Assembly (NCBI GenBank): GCA_013286585.1
Contig: JABDFK010000004.1
Location: 1-64,000 of the forward strand
DNA length: 64,000 nucleotides
Source of the DNA: Deltaproteobacteria bacterium
Lineage (GTDB): Bacteria; Bdellovibrionota; Bdellovibrionia; Bdellovibrionales; Bdellovibrionaceae
Direction of reading: 5' to 3'
The notes under the pieces were generated by a model, which saw only the letters and a list, made by a program, of their open reading frames with translations, had not been told where the DNA came from and made no database searches. Every line of letters begins with the position of its first letter. Positions within the stretch are counted from its first letter, which is position 1. Positions 37,730 to 46,540 of this stretch are shown piece after piece. The position numbers were made by a program, and so were the translations under genes.

Positions 37730-38200
37730 ATGTTTGACAATGAAATTAAGGCCATTGGGCTATTTTTCTTTTTGTCCCTACTGGACGAGCACCGGGCTAT
37801 GGCAGCTGCTTCCAAGGCCACCGATACTTTTTATCGTCGCGTAAAAAAATCACCGCAGACCAAACCTGGCGTGACCTTGGTGATGGTGACCAGACAAATC
37901 TGGAATCGCAGTCGCGGAAATTTCAATCGTGGCCGCCCTAAATATAGCCCAGATTCTGGGTGGCTCTTTCCCGAGGGCTTGGACCTTTCGCCATGGAAAG
38001 AATTTCAGAAAACAGCACCAGAGGACGAGCTATTGGTTTTGATCTGGTCACAGATTTTAAAAATTCCTGACTCTGATCTATCCACTGCGCTTGGAATCAC
38101 CGAGGGTACGATTCGTTACCGAGTGGGCCGTGCTCTACGAAAAATGGGAACGATGTCTCAGGCTTCTGGTGGCCGTCGCATGGAAGTGGTGAGGTCCTGA
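37730..38200 (+). CDS. Sigma-factor region-4-like HTH protein
   Basis: This 156-residue protein has no clear sigma region 2, but its C-terminal ~55 residues look like sigma region 4: DELLVLIWSQILKIPDSDLSTALGITEGTIRYRVGRALRKMG. This is a helix-turn-helix as in ECF-type sigma factors. The N-terminal ~90 residues are helical with basic segments. It overlaps the next gene, an anti-sigma-like membrane protein, by one base and lies 17 bases after mreB. It may be a diverged sigma factor or a DNA-binding partner of its neighbour. Confidence 0.65.
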   Translation: MFDNEIKAIGLFFFLSLLDEHRAMAAASKATDTFYRRVKKSPQTKPGVTLVMVTRQIWNRSRGNFNRGRPKYSPDSGWLFPEGLDLSPWKEFQKTAPEDELLVLIWSQILKIPDSDLSTALGITEGTIRYRVGRALRKMGTMSQASGGRRMEVVRS

Positions 38201-39168
38201 TGAGTGACGATTCGATTTCTTTTTCAAAAAAAGGCGATCGAAAAATGTCTGGCTTTGTCGGACAGGAATTGCTTTACGATTATGTGACCTCGCATTTGGA
38301 TCCAGAGCGCACCCAGGCGGTCGAAGAATATGTGAAAAGTTCCCGCGATGCTCAAGCCGACATTCAAAGAATCAATGATGGTTTAAATTACGTCGAGCAT
38401 CTTTCTGATATCACGGTTTCTGATGCACTTCTGGAAAATTTCAAAACTCCGTCTTCGTATCTGCAGGTATTGCTGCGAAAACTGCGCTTTGACGATTGGT
38501 CCCCGGGAATCAAAATGGGTTTGGAAGTCATGGTCGTAGCAGTGGGAGTGATTTCCCTGACGCTGGTGATTCCTTGGCACAAACTGATGGATGTCAGCTG
38601 GTCAGGTAAGAAAGACATTGTGCTGAGTGAAGTGCAAAAGACCAAAATGACTGCCCAGGATGTTGAAGTGTCTGGTTCTCCGGAAGAAACCACGGTGGTT
38701 TTTCCCGACGAAGCCGACAAGTCGACGAAAAAACCTTCGGCAGCGAAGGAACAGACTCCGCCGCAGAAACCAGCACCTTCAGTCCCGGTTGTGGCCGCAG
38801 TCACTCCCGCCCCTGTGCCAGACAAGCCAAAAGCGACAGCCAAGGCTGTCAAAGAAGAGGCCTCTGGCGAAAAACATCAAGGATATTTATTTCGCGGTCT
38901 TATTCGAGCGACGAATGTTTCGGCAGTCACGCCAAAATTCGTAGAGAAAATCACCGAGCTTGGTGGACGCAAGGCCGGCGAGGTCGAGTTGGGGTGGAAA
39001 AAAGGGAACTCCAGTTATTTCCATTTCACTATTCCAGAATCTAAGCAGCAGGCCCTGGTGGATTTTGCCAAAGACTATGGCGGATTGACTTTGTCCAAGG
39101 AAAAACATGACCGCGTATTGCCAGAAGGCATCGTGCGAGTGATTTTTTCGATTGAAGAGAAAAAATAG
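38200..39168 (+). CDS. Anti-sigma-like single-span membrane protein
   Basis: This 322-residue protein has an N-terminal cytoplasmic helical part (GQELLYDYVTSHLDPERTQAVEEYV, near residues 22-46) like zinc-finger-type anti-sigma domains but without the Cys/His ligands. One membrane helix follows (about 105-127), then a long Pro/Ala/Lys/Thr-rich periplasmic linker and a C-terminal domain of about 100 residues (FVEKITELGGRKAGEVELGW, YFHFTIPESKQQALVDFAKD). The topology is that of an anti-sigma factor, and the gene directly follows the sigma-like gene. The sensor role of the periplasmic domain is inferred. Confidence 0.65.
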   Translation: MSDDSISFSKKGDRKMSGFVGQELLYDYVTSHLDPERTQAVEEYVKSSRDAQADIQRINDGLNYVEHLSDITVSDALLENFKTPSSYLQVLLRKLRFDDWSPGIKMGLEVMVVAVGVISLTLVIPWHKLMDVSWSGKKDIVLSEVQKTKMTAQDVEVSGSPEETTVVFPDEADKSTKKPSAAKEQTPPQKPAPSVPVVAAVTPAPVPDKPKATAKAVKEEASGEKHQGYLFRGLIRATNVSAVTPKFVEKITELGGRKAGEVELGWKKGNSSYFHFTIPESKQQALVDFAKDYGGLTLSKEKHDRVLPEGIVRVIFSIEEKK

Positions 39169-39172
39169 CCGC

Positions 39173-41128
39173 ATGAGCTTATCCTACCGACGGAAATCAA
39201 AAAAATCCTTTCGCACCATCCTGATTGTCTGGTTTTTACTTTTCGCCATTGCACCCCTGGCATTCCTGACCGGATTCTCGGTGATCCGCTACGAAAAGGC
39301 CATCGATCGGGAGCTAGGCCATCGCCTAGAGGGCAACGCCCGCGAAGTGGCAACTATGATGTCCGAATTTCGTAATTCCCTGGCACAGAAGCGCGATCGC
39401 CACATGGCAGATCCCGCATTCATCTACAATCTTTCGACCAACCAGGTGGACGAGCTTTCTGAAGTGGCCAAGAGTTGGATTCGATCAGATATCTCGAGTG
39501 AGATCACCTTTTTCAGCCGTAATGGTCGATTGCTGCTGTCGGAATCCAAACGCGGAATCGACATTAAAGAATTTATTTCCCCCGCAGGAAATGCCATCTA
39601 TATCGCCGATGAAAATTTAGAAAAAATGAAAGAATCTTCAGAGTACTCGTTCATCGAGGTTAACGAAGGCAAAAAAATCTCTCTGATTTTGTTATCAAAG
39701 ATAAAAAATCAATCCGGTAAAACAGCGGGCTTCGTTGAGCAGCTGATCGAAATCAATCAAGACTTTTTGAACGGCATTAAGAATCGAATGCGTGTTGAAT
39801 TAATTTTGATTCGAAAGAATGCGCAGGTGGTGGTTTCTACCCATCCTGATTTCTACGACTATAAAAAGGAATTTTTTAGTTCTTATATTCAGCCAAGCTC
39901 TCCGGCGAATTTTGAACTGACGTTGAGGGGCGACCCCCACGAATTCATCATGTACCCAGTCCACTGGGGAAAGTCTGACTTTTTTATTGCCATCGGTGCT
40001 TCCAAAGGCGACGCCAATTCCGTCGTCAAGGGCGTGAACTATGCTTTCTATTCGGTGGCCGGTGCCGTTTCAGTCTTGCTGGTGATCACCATCTTGCTCA
40101 TTTCCAATTCCATCTTGCGACCCTTGGAAGATTTGGTTCAGGCAGCGCAAGATTTGCCGATGAGTGATCAGCTGGTGGAAATCCCCATTAAAAGTGACAC
40201 GGAAATTGGTTTGCTGACAGAATCCTTCAATCAAATGAGTCGGCAAATCATTCGTGTGCGCGCAGAGCTTAAGGCGAAGATTCACGAGTTGGAAATGGCC
40301 AACAAAGAATTGAAGGAAGCACAAAGCCGGTTGGTGCACTCGTCGAAAATGTCAAGCCTAGGCCAATTGGTGGCGGGCGTGGCGCACGAACTCAACAACC
40401 CGATCAGCTTTATCTACAGCAACATGGCTCATCTCAAAGAGTATTCGACGAAGTTGCTGCAACTGGCGGAAACAGCAGAAACCAATCCCGCGGGCCTAGC
40501 CGAACTCAAGAAAACCATCGATATCGAGTACATCAAAACGGATCTGCCAAAACTGGTGGCCTCTTGCGAAGACGGTGCTCGCCGGGTTCGCGATATCGTG
40601 CTGGGTCTTCGAAACTTCTCGCGCTTGGAAGAGGCCAAACTCAAAGACATCAACATCAACGAAGCTATCGACAGCACTTTGAATCTTCTTTCCGGAGAAA
40701 TCAAAAATCGAATTCAGCTGCACAAATATTATGGTGATCTGCCCCTAGTCAGCTGTTTTGCTACCCAGATCAATCAAGTTTTTATGAACCTGCTGTCGAA
40801 TGCCGTGCAGGCCATCGAGGGTACTGGAAATATTTGGATCACAACAAAAAAACTGCCACCGCAATCCGGTCGGGAAATGATTTTGGTTTCTATTCAAGAT
40901 TCTGGTAAGGGCATTGGCGATGAACACATTGATCGCATTTTTGATCCGTTCTTCTCGACCAAGGGCGTGGGCCAAGGGACTGGTCTAGGGTTGAGTATTT
41001 CTTATGGAATCATGCAGTCCCATGGTGGTGACATTCAGGTGAAATCCCAGAAGGGTATCGGCACTGAGTTTGTACTGACCCTTCCAGTGAAAATGCAGAC
41101 GACAAAAGCCGAAACAGTTCGCTCTTAG
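39173..41128 (+). CDS. Membrane sensor histidine kinase
   Basis: This 651-residue kinase has a first membrane helix (about 14-38), a periplasmic Cache-like sensor region to about 280 and a second helix (about 284-310). HAMP (about 311-365) and a short coiled coil follow. The dimerisation domain has phospho-acceptor His405 in SLGQLVAGVAHELNNPISF. The HATPase domain has VFMNLLSNAVQAI (N box), DSGKGIGDEHIDRIFDPFFS and GTGLGLSISYGIMQSHGG. It autophosphorylates and passes phosphate to an unlinked response regulator; none is next to it. It starts four bases after the anti-sigma-like gene. Confidence 0.9.
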   Translation: MSLSYRRKSKKSFRTILIVWFLLFAIAPLAFLTGFSVIRYEKAIDRELGHRLEGNAREVATMMSEFRNSLAQKRDRHMADPAFIYNLSTNQVDELSEVAKSWIRSDISSEITFFSRNGRLLLSESKRGIDIKEFISPAGNAIYIADENLEKMKESSEYSFIEVNEGKKISLILLSKIKNQSGKTAGFVEQLIEINQDFLNGIKNRMRVELILIRKNAQVVVSTHPDFYDYKKEFFSSYIQPSSPANFELTLRGDPHEFIMYPVHWGKSDFFIAIGASKGDANSVVKGVNYAFYSVAGAVSVLLVITILLISNSILRPLEDLVQAAQDLPMSDQLVEIPIKSDTEIGLLTESFNQMSRQIIRVRAELKAKIHELEMANKELKEAQSRLVHSSKMSSLGQLVAGVAHELNNPISFIYSNMAHLKEYSTKLLQLAETAETNPAGLAELKKTIDIEYIKTDLPKLVASCEDGARRVRDIVLGLRNFSRLEEAKLKDININEAIDSTLNLLSGEIKNRIQLHKYYGDLPLVSCFATQINQVFMNLLSNAVQAIEGTGNIWITTKKLPPQSGREMILVSIQDSGKGIGDEHIDRIFDPFFSTKGVGQGTGLGLSISYGIMQSHGGDIQVKSQKGIGTEFVLTLPVKMQTTKAETVRS

Positions 41129-41134
41129 CGCGAA

Positions 41135-41163
41135 GTGTTTCTAAGACCGCATCTTCGAAACAC
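41135..41163 (+). terminator. Hairpin after the sensor kinase gene
   Basis: GTGTTTC (41135-41141) pairs with GAAACAC (41157-41163) with a 15-nt loop, six bases after the kinase stop. There is no T-run, so this is only a candidate terminator or operator for the next gene. Confidence 0.3.
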
Positions 41164-41214
41164 ATTGTTTCAAAGATTGTTGCGGCGAAAATCAATATCT
41201 ATTATCTTTTGAGC

Positions 41215-42045
41215 ATGATTGAAACACCTCATTTTGCCGAAATAATGAAACGTGAATTCTCCCGTCGGGTAGAAAAAAATCCGGCCTATTCCTTGCGTTC
41301 ATTTGCCAGAGCTTTGCAGATCTCTTCCACGACGTTGTCCTTAATTTTTTCGGGCAGCCGAGTGCCGTCAGTGCAGGTTACCGAGCGGCTAGTTTCAGCG
41401 CTTTCGTTGTCACCGAAAGAAGAGAGCGAATTTCTGGCTTCGCTGATCAAGGTCCATAAAAGAAAAGGTGTCTCTTCACGAAAAAGTTATTTCCTATCCC
41501 GTTTCAGCGAAGATCAAGTCAAGGACAGACGACTTAACAAGGCTGAACTTGATCTCAAGCTTTTTCAAGTCATCAGCGATTGGTATCACTATGCCATCAT
41601 GATGCTTATGGAATCTGAGGGTGCCAAACCAGAGCCCCAGTGGATCGCCAAACAATTGGGCATTTCTGTGATTGAAGCAAAGACTGCGTTGGCTAGGTTA
41701 TTGAGCCTGGGTCTTTTGAGACCAAGAAAAAATGGTACGCTGAGTGTAGATGCTAGTTATCTTACCACGGCGGACAAACATGTAACAACAATGGCACTTA
41801 AGAAACATCAGCGGCAGATTCTTGAAAAATCCATTCAGTCTTTAGAAAATGACCCGATCGAGACCAGAAATATTAGCTCTCTAACGATGTCTATTGATCC
41901 CGAGCGATTACCAAAGGCCAAAGATATGATCGAAGACTTCAATCAAAAACTTTGTGCCTTTCTAGAGGGTGGAAACCGAAAACAGGTGTATCAGTTGAGT
42001 GTGGCGCTTTTTCCCATTCAAAAAATAATAAGGAGTACCGAATGA
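41215..42045 (+). CDS. TIGR02147-family regulator
   Basis: This 276-residue protein has an N-terminal HTH-like part (YSLRSFARALQISSTTLSLIFSGSRVPS), a middle winged-helix segment (QWIAKQLGISVIEAKTALARLLSLGLLRP) and the C-terminal region with the characteristic ISSLTMSIDPERLPKAKDMI and NRKQVYQLSVALFPI. These are hallmarks of the TIGR02147 (DUF4423) family, abundant in Bdellovibrionota and Fibrobacterota and usually adjacent to genes for secreted proteins. A TATTAT box lies 14-19 bases before the ATG at 41215. The stop overlaps the secreted-protein gene (ATGA). Confidence 0.85.
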   Translation: MIETPHFAEIMKREFSRRVEKNPAYSLRSFARALQISSTTLSLIFSGSRVPSVQVTERLVSALSLSPKEESEFLASLIKVHKRKGVSSRKSYFLSRFSEDQVKDRRLNKAELDLKLFQVISDWYHYAIMMLMESEGAKPEPQWIAKQLGISVIEAKTALARLLSLGLLRPRKNGTLSVDASYLTTADKHVTTMALKKHQRQILEKSIQSLENDPIETRNISSLTMSIDPERLPKAKDMIEDFNQKLCAFLEGGNRKQVYQLSVALFPIQKIIRSTE

Positions 42046-42929
42046 ATTTAACGATAATGATTTTTGCAGGTTTGATTGTAAGTACGGCTTTGGCCGGTGT
42101 GGGTGCCCATGGCGGCAATGTGGTGATCTGTGACGGTCAGCCGCCAGTAACACTAGACTATTACAACGCCACCTTACCCACCTTGGATGGACCGGTGAAA
42201 ACCACGGATTTGGCAGGTATGTCGACAGCGGAAGCTATCGCAACCCTGCGTTCTCGCTTTGATGGATCGTTTTTTCAGGATACTTTCTCTGATGCAGTCA
42301 ACAAATTTGGCCCTTACCAAAGTTGGCCACTGGCTGATCTTGCGCAGGTGGATGATAGCAACGAGCCCTACATCTTACCCCCACATTGCAAACGCGTAAC
42401 AGGAATGATTCGTCAGGATCAGACCATTTATGTGGATCCCGTGGTGTTCAAGCAGTTGTCACCGTCGCAAAGAGCCCTGCTCTACGTTCATGAGATGCTC
42501 TACTACATTTCAGGGATGGATAGTTCTGAAAAAATTCGCGAAATGTTTCGGATATTAATGAGGGACGATTTGACTTACGTGGATGTCGGCAACGCCGTTC
42601 ATCTGATCGATCAGAGCTATTACGCTATGGATTTCTACAACCATGTGTCTGGCGATTTGGGGCTTCGTGATTCCCACTATACTACTATGGCGTATATTAA
42701 TTATTTCCGTGAGGTCAAAGATATTTGGTTGCCGCACAACGGAGTTCCATCGCGGATCGTCTCGGAGGGCCCTGTGCAAAGATCAGGAATAAATTCCTAC
42801 AGGTTTTCATTTCCCGCATTCGATACTCATCCAGAACAGTCTTGTTCATTGTCCTTTGTGGATGTGAAGCACGTTCTCTTTAAATGCAGTGATATGCCTG
42901 AAATGTATCTACAGTTGGATGTTCTTTAA
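42042..42929 (+). CDS. Secreted protein coupled to the TIGR02147 regulator
   Basis: This 295-residue protein has a short signal peptide (MNLTIMIFAGLIVSTALAG) and the mature start GVGAHGGNVVICDGQPPVTLDYYNA, which recalls secreted proteins widespread in this phylum. AGGAG lies upstream of the ATG at 42042. A later segment QRALLYVHEMLYYISGMDSS contains HEMLYY, a His-Glu pair resembling part of a protease motif but without the second His of HExxH. The function is unknown. It is translationally coupled to its regulator and to the next lipoprotein. Confidence 0.8.
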   Translation: MNLTIMIFAGLIVSTALAGVGAHGGNVVICDGQPPVTLDYYNATLPTLDGPVKTTDLAGMSTAEAIATLRSRFDGSFFQDTFSDAVNKFGPYQSWPLADLAQVDDSNEPYILPPHCKRVTGMIRQDQTIYVDPVVFKQLSPSQRALLYVHEMLYYISGMDSSEKIREMFRILMRDDLTYVDVGNAVHLIDQSYYAMDFYNHVSGDLGLRDSHYTTMAYINYFREVKDIWLPHNGVPSRIVSEGPVQRSGINSYRFSFPAFDTHPEQSCSLSFVDVKHVLFKCSDMPEMYLQLDVL

Positions 42930-43474
42930 TGAGTGTCCATACGAAGCTTCGATCCATATGCTATCTCGTGATGTGGCTAGGTTTTGTATCCTGTTCGGGT
43001 AGAGGCTCCTCACCCGCTGGCAACGTGGTCACTGCCACGAATGATGATTTCAGCATTCCTGAATCGGCACTTTCAGGCGTGGTTCGTGATTTTTCTGGAA
43101 AGCACTTGGGAACCTGTTCAAGCAGTCTGGGAGACTCACCGATTCAAAATGGAAATTTGAGTTTTGAGGTCACACAAACGCCGACAAAGCTGAGTCTTTT
43201 ATTGGCCTGCTCGACGCCAGGCAAACAGTATCCGGAAGACATTATTCAAGTCAAAGATCTGATCATCGACGGCAACTCATTGAGCTCCGCACCAGGAGCG
43301 TCGCCGAGCATTTCAGGACAAATCGGTTCGGCAGGAATACAGCTCACAATGGATTTCAGCCAACAGCATTGGGTGGTGAAAGTTTTGGCAGACACGCAAC
43401 TTTCTATTCATGCAGAAGATCAGTTTAATGGACATATCATTGGCATGTTTAATGGCACAGGTGCCCTCCCTTAG
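42929..43474 (+). CDS. Hypothetical lipoprotein
   Basis: This 181-residue protein has a lipoprotein signal with Cys22 in WLGFVSCSGRG and a beta-rich mature part with SGVVRDFSGKHLGTC and TKLSLLLACSTPG. No domain was recognised. It shares a TAATG overlap with the secreted protein upstream, so regulator, secreted protein and lipoprotein are one operon and perhaps one system. Confidence 0.7.
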   Translation: MSVHTKLRSICYLVMWLGFVSCSGRGSSPAGNVVTATNDDFSIPESALSGVVRDFSGKHLGTCSSSLGDSPIQNGNLSFEVTQTPTKLSLLLACSTPGKQYPEDIIQVKDLIIDGNSLSSAPGASPSISGQIGSAGIQLTMDFSQQHWVVKVLADTQLSIHAEDQFNGHIIGMFNGTGALP

Positions 43475-43514
43475 TCTGGGTCAATTTTTTCCGAACTTTT
43501 GCCGATAAAGCCAC

Positions 43515-44144
43515 ATGCAAAGTCCTCAACGGAAACCGCAAAATTCTTGGTCCGGTTTTTTTGCCTTGTCATTGTCGCTGGCGGCCTGCGCTCTTTACTA
43601 TTTTTCCGAAGACAGTGGAACGGAAGCGCCAACACCGGCAGTGAGTGAGTTCACCAAGTTGGTTCGATCGGACGCCAAATCCGAACAGGCCGTGAACAAG
43701 TATCTGCAAGAGACCGGCAAAAAAATCGAAGCTCAAAAACAAAAAAGTGCGATTGAAAACGCTTTCATCGCTCCGGTGGTCGGACAGCTTGTACCTCTAA
43801 GACCAGAGGCCAAGAAGCCCTTAGCGGTAGAGCCTCCTCAGGATTCCGATTCTCTGGCCGGTCATCGAAAACTGGCTCCGGATGTCAGCCGGGATGATTC
43901 ATCGCCAAGATCCGAAGTGGAAGGTCAGTTGGCGGATCGTCAAAAGCTAGAAGAGTATGATCGCGGCTACCGGCAACAATACGTTCAAGAGTTCATCGCC
44001 AATGCTCGAAAAAATGGCTGGAGCATCCAAGTGGATAAAGACGGAGTCGTCACCAGGGCCTATCCAATTCCTGGATTTGACCCTCAAGCGCAAGAGCATT
44101 CGGTGAACGTTTTTGCCCCGTCAGTCTCTGACTCGGGTGAATAG
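43515..44144 (+). CDS. Membrane-anchored hypothetical protein
   Basis: This 209-residue protein has an N-terminal helix (about 12-29), then a charged, low-complexity region rich in Lys, Glu, Pro and Ser. A more ordered C-terminus follows: YDRGYRQQYVQEFIANARKNGWSIQVDKDGVVTRAYPI. The topology suggests a periplasmic tether. No family was recognised. Its 3' end overlaps the remains of the radC pseudogene on the other strand. Confidence 0.65.
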   Translation: MQSPQRKPQNSWSGFFALSLSLAACALYYFSEDSGTEAPTPAVSEFTKLVRSDAKSEQAVNKYLQETGKKIEAQKQKSAIENAFIAPVVGQLVPLRPEAKKPLAVEPPQDSDSLAGHRKLAPDVSRDDSSPRSEVEGQLADRQKLEEYDRGYRQQYVQEFIANARKNGWSIQVDKDGVVTRAYPIPGFDPQAQEHSVNVFAPSVSDSGE

Positions 44145-44558
44145 TATTTTTTGGTCCGCAAAGCTGAAATAACTTTTCTCCGAAAAAAATCAAATGATCC
44201 TTCATCGGAATCTCTAGCAGCTGGGCGATTTTTAAAACTCTGAAAGTCATGCGTCGATCTTCCCTGCTGGGTCGCACGCGTCCACTGGGATGGTTGTGAG
44301 CCATAATAAATGCGGAGGCATTTCTCTGACAAACCGTTCGAATCAAATCTCTGGGATGAATGACGCACTGATCGACGGTGCCCCCGAAAGAGCAGATCAC
44401 GATCAATCAATCTAAGATCCGGATCCAAAGTCAAAATCCATACTTCTTCCTACAAGAGGTTGGTGCTTTTATACAGAAGCTCATAGGCTTTTCGGCTGCT
44501 ATCAACGATCAATGACCACCTCGGTTTCAGACGGAAGGTGTTGCAGAAAAGAGACCAT
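44050..44558 (-). pseudogene. radC: Decayed radC (JAB/MPN domain) gene
   Basis: Read on the minus strand from the ATG at 44558, three frames together give a short RadC-like protein. MVSFLQHLPSETEVVID is interrupted near 44504 by a seven-base near-duplication (ATTGATC/GTTGATA); SSRKAYELLYKSTNLL is interrupted by a TAG stop at 44450-44452. EEVWILTLDPDLRLIDRDLL then breaks at a run of five G (44381-44385), where four would keep frame, and the rest reads TVDQCVIHPRDL...FIMAHNHPSGRVRPSRED. The JAB metal motif HNHPSG plus a later Asp is intact. RadC-like proteins are often linked to mobile DNA. Two frameshifts and a stop show it is dead. Confidence 0.85.
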
Positions 44559-44657
44559 GGTTAAAAATTAATTAATGGGGTCCTGTGTCTGAATTTTGAA
44601 TCTGTCCGGATGTTCCAGGATTTGTTTTCGGAGTTTTTCAATGTTCTAATTCTGAAA

Positions 44658-44685
44658 TTGAATTTGTGAATAGAATTTGTAATTT
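44658..44685 (+). promoter_or_regulatory. Promoter of the LpoB-like gene
   Basis: TTGAAT (44658-44663) and TAATTT (44680-44685) are 16 bases apart. A GAATTTGT direct repeat overlaps them. The GGGAGG ribosome site follows at once, so the leader would be about ten bases long. Confidence 0.5.
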
Positions 44686-44701
44686 TCCGTCGGGAGGAAA
44701 T

Positions 44702-45298
44702 ATGAAGTTAGTTAAAGTAGCGTTTTATGCATTGTTGATGGTGGGTCTAAGTCATTGCGGACCACAGGCATTCACCAAAGGTGATTACGATGACGTTAAC
44801 AAGACAAATCTACTGAATGACACTTGGTCAGAGTCTGACATGCAAGCGGTCACACAGGATCTAGTTGCGAAGATGGTCAATCATCCTGCGATTGCCAATG
44901 CGAAAACTCCGCCGCTCGTGATGGTGACCAACCTTCAAAATAAAACCAGCGAACATATCGATACTCAAAGCATCATGGATATGGTTCGCGTAGAACTCAC
45001 CAATTCTGGAAAAACTCAGTTCATTGATAAAGAAGCTCGCGAAGATATTAAAGGTGAGTACGACTACCAAAACTCAGGAATGGTCAGTGGCGAAACCAAA
45101 AAAGGTCCGGGCGGACAAGTCGGGGCCGACTTCATCGTCAACGGTCGCTTGGATTCCATCGTTCAAGAAGTGGGCAAAGATAAAACAGTTTATTACAAAA
45201 TCACGTTGAATCTGACCAACCTGAAAACCAGTGTCATCACTTGGACCGGTCAAAAAGAAATTCGTAAAGCCTTCAAAAAACGATCTGTTGGTTTGTAA
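44702..45298 (+). CDS. LpoB-like penicillin-binding protein activator
   Basis: This 198-residue lipoprotein (Cys19 in VGLSHC) has the LpoB fold pattern: PPLVMVTNLQNKTSEHIDTQ, then a helix DMVRVELTNSGKTQFIDKEA and GADFIVNGRLDSIVQEVG...YYKITLNLTNLKTSVITWTGQKEIRKAF. In enterobacteria LpoB reaches from the outer membrane to PBP1b and activates it. Here the linker is shorter. ATG at 44702 has a strong GGGAGG ribosome site. It lies nine bases before a COG3014-like gene, a pairing seen in other bacteria. Confidence 0.85.
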   Translation: MKLVKVAFYALLMVGLSHCGPQAFTKGDYDDVNKTNLLNDTWSESDMQAVTQDLVAKMVNHPAIANAKTPPLVMVTNLQNKTSEHIDTQSIMDMVRVELTNSGKTQFIDKEAREDIKGEYDYQNSGMVSGETKKGPGGQVGADFIVNGRLDSIVQEVGKDKTVYYKITLNLTNLKTSVITWTGQKEIRKAFKKRSVGL

Positions 45299-45307
45299 TT
45301 CATCCAG

Positions 45308-46540
45308 ATGGTCCAACTTCAGCGCCTTTCCTTTATTTTGCTGATATTTGTTCTAGGAGCCTGTTCGACCTATCAGTCGAAAATTCAGGGCTCCAGGAAC
45401 GATTTGAAATCGGGGCAAGTGCAGGCGGCTTTAGATCAGCTAAAACCGTTGGCTGAAAAGGACTCTGACGACCAACTTGTTTACTTGCTGGATTACGGAA
45501 CGGCTTTGCAAATCGCCGGAAAATACAAAGAAAGCTCTGATGTCTTTTTGAAGGCCGACAAGATGGTTGAACTCAATGACTATCATTCGGTCTCAAAAAT
45601 TGCGGTAGCCACCTTAGGCAGCGAAGACATGGTTCAGTACAAAGGAGAGTCTTACGAAAAGATTCTGATCAGTGCGTATCTGGCCATGGACTATTTAATG
45701 ATGGGCCAATTCGACGACGCCATGGTGGAAGTTCGCCGAGTGAATGAAAAAATTAGCAAAATTAGACAAGACGGCCGAAAAAATTACGAACTCAACCCTT
45801 ACGCCAATTATCTAGCGGGCCTGATCTGGGAGTCCGACGGAAAATTCGACGACGCTTATATCTCTTACGTAGATTCCAGCAAGATCGACAGCAGCAACCC
45901 CTTTCTGCCCGAAGATTTAATCCGAACAGCAAGAAAATCGCGACGAACGGACGATTACCAAGCGCTAAAAAAGCAATATCCACAAGTCGTAGAAAATCCC
46001 GACTGGTATGACAAGAACAAGGGCGAAGTGGTGATCCTGGTGCAACAAGGCTGGGGACCAGAAAAACATTTCTCTCCGGTGGACAATCGCTGGCCAAAAC
46101 TCTACCCAGTCTTTAGCTCCACAAATTCAACAAAAATGACTATCGACGGAGTCGGAGATTTCCACTCAAAAATGGTCTACAACGTAGAACAAGTAGTGAT
46201 CAAAACTCTGGACGATGATGTCGGCTGGATGATCGCAAGAAAAGTCGGCGCAACAGTGGCAAAAGCCGTGGTCGCCGACCAAATCCGCCAAAAACAAGGC
46301 GAACTAGCCGGATTCCTAGCAGCAGTAGCCATGCGAGTTTCAGATCGGGCTGATCTAAGACAGTGGTCCACTCTACCAAAAAATTTCCAAATGATAAGAA
46401 CATGGTTACCAGCAGGAGAATACACAATGACTCTGCAAGGAACCAACGGTGGAAATCCCACAGCAGACCGCTGGGAAAACGTTAAATTCACCATTCATCC
46501 AGGACACAAAACATTCCTGAGCTGGCGCAGCCTTCGATAA
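45308..46540 (+). CDS. COG3014-like TPR lipoprotein
   Basis: This 410-residue protein has a lipoprotein signal (Cys19 in LGACST) and TPR-like repeats over about residues 30-210 (e.g. VYLLDYGTALQIAGKYKESS, MMGQFDDAMVEVRRVNEKI, LIWESDGKFDDAYISYVDS). A C-terminal domain has EVVILVQQGWGPEKHF and DRADLRQWSTLPKNFQMIR. These are features of the COG3014 family found beside lpoB. It may serve the LpoB/PBP1b complex, which is inference from context. The last codons and stop form part of the left arm of the large hairpin repeat A. Confidence 0.8.
   Translation: MVQLQRLSFILLIFVLGACSTYQSKIQGSRNDLKSGQVQAALDQLKPLAEKDSDDQLVYLLDYGTALQIAGKYKESSDVFLKADKMVELNDYHSVSKIAVATLGSEDMVQYKGESYEKILISAYLAMDYLMMGQFDDAMVEVRRVNEKISKIRQDGRKNYELNPYANYLAGLIWESDGKFDDAYISYVDSSKIDSSNPFLPEDLIRTARKSRRTDDYQALKKQYPQVVENPDWYDKNKGEVVILVQQGWGPEKHFSPVDNRWPKLYPVFSSTNSTKMTIDGVGDFHSKMVYNVEQVVIKTLDDDVGWMIARKVGATVAKAVVADQIRQKQGELAGFLAAVAMRVSDRADLRQWSTLPKNFQMIRTWLPAGEYTMTLQGTNGGNPTADRWENVKFTIHPGHKTFLSWRSLR

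Noticed and set aside
43515-44144. Possible TonB-like protein by topology
   Set aside because: There is one membrane helix and a low-complexity linker, but the C-terminal domain lacks TonB motifs and no ExbB/ExbD genes are adjacent.
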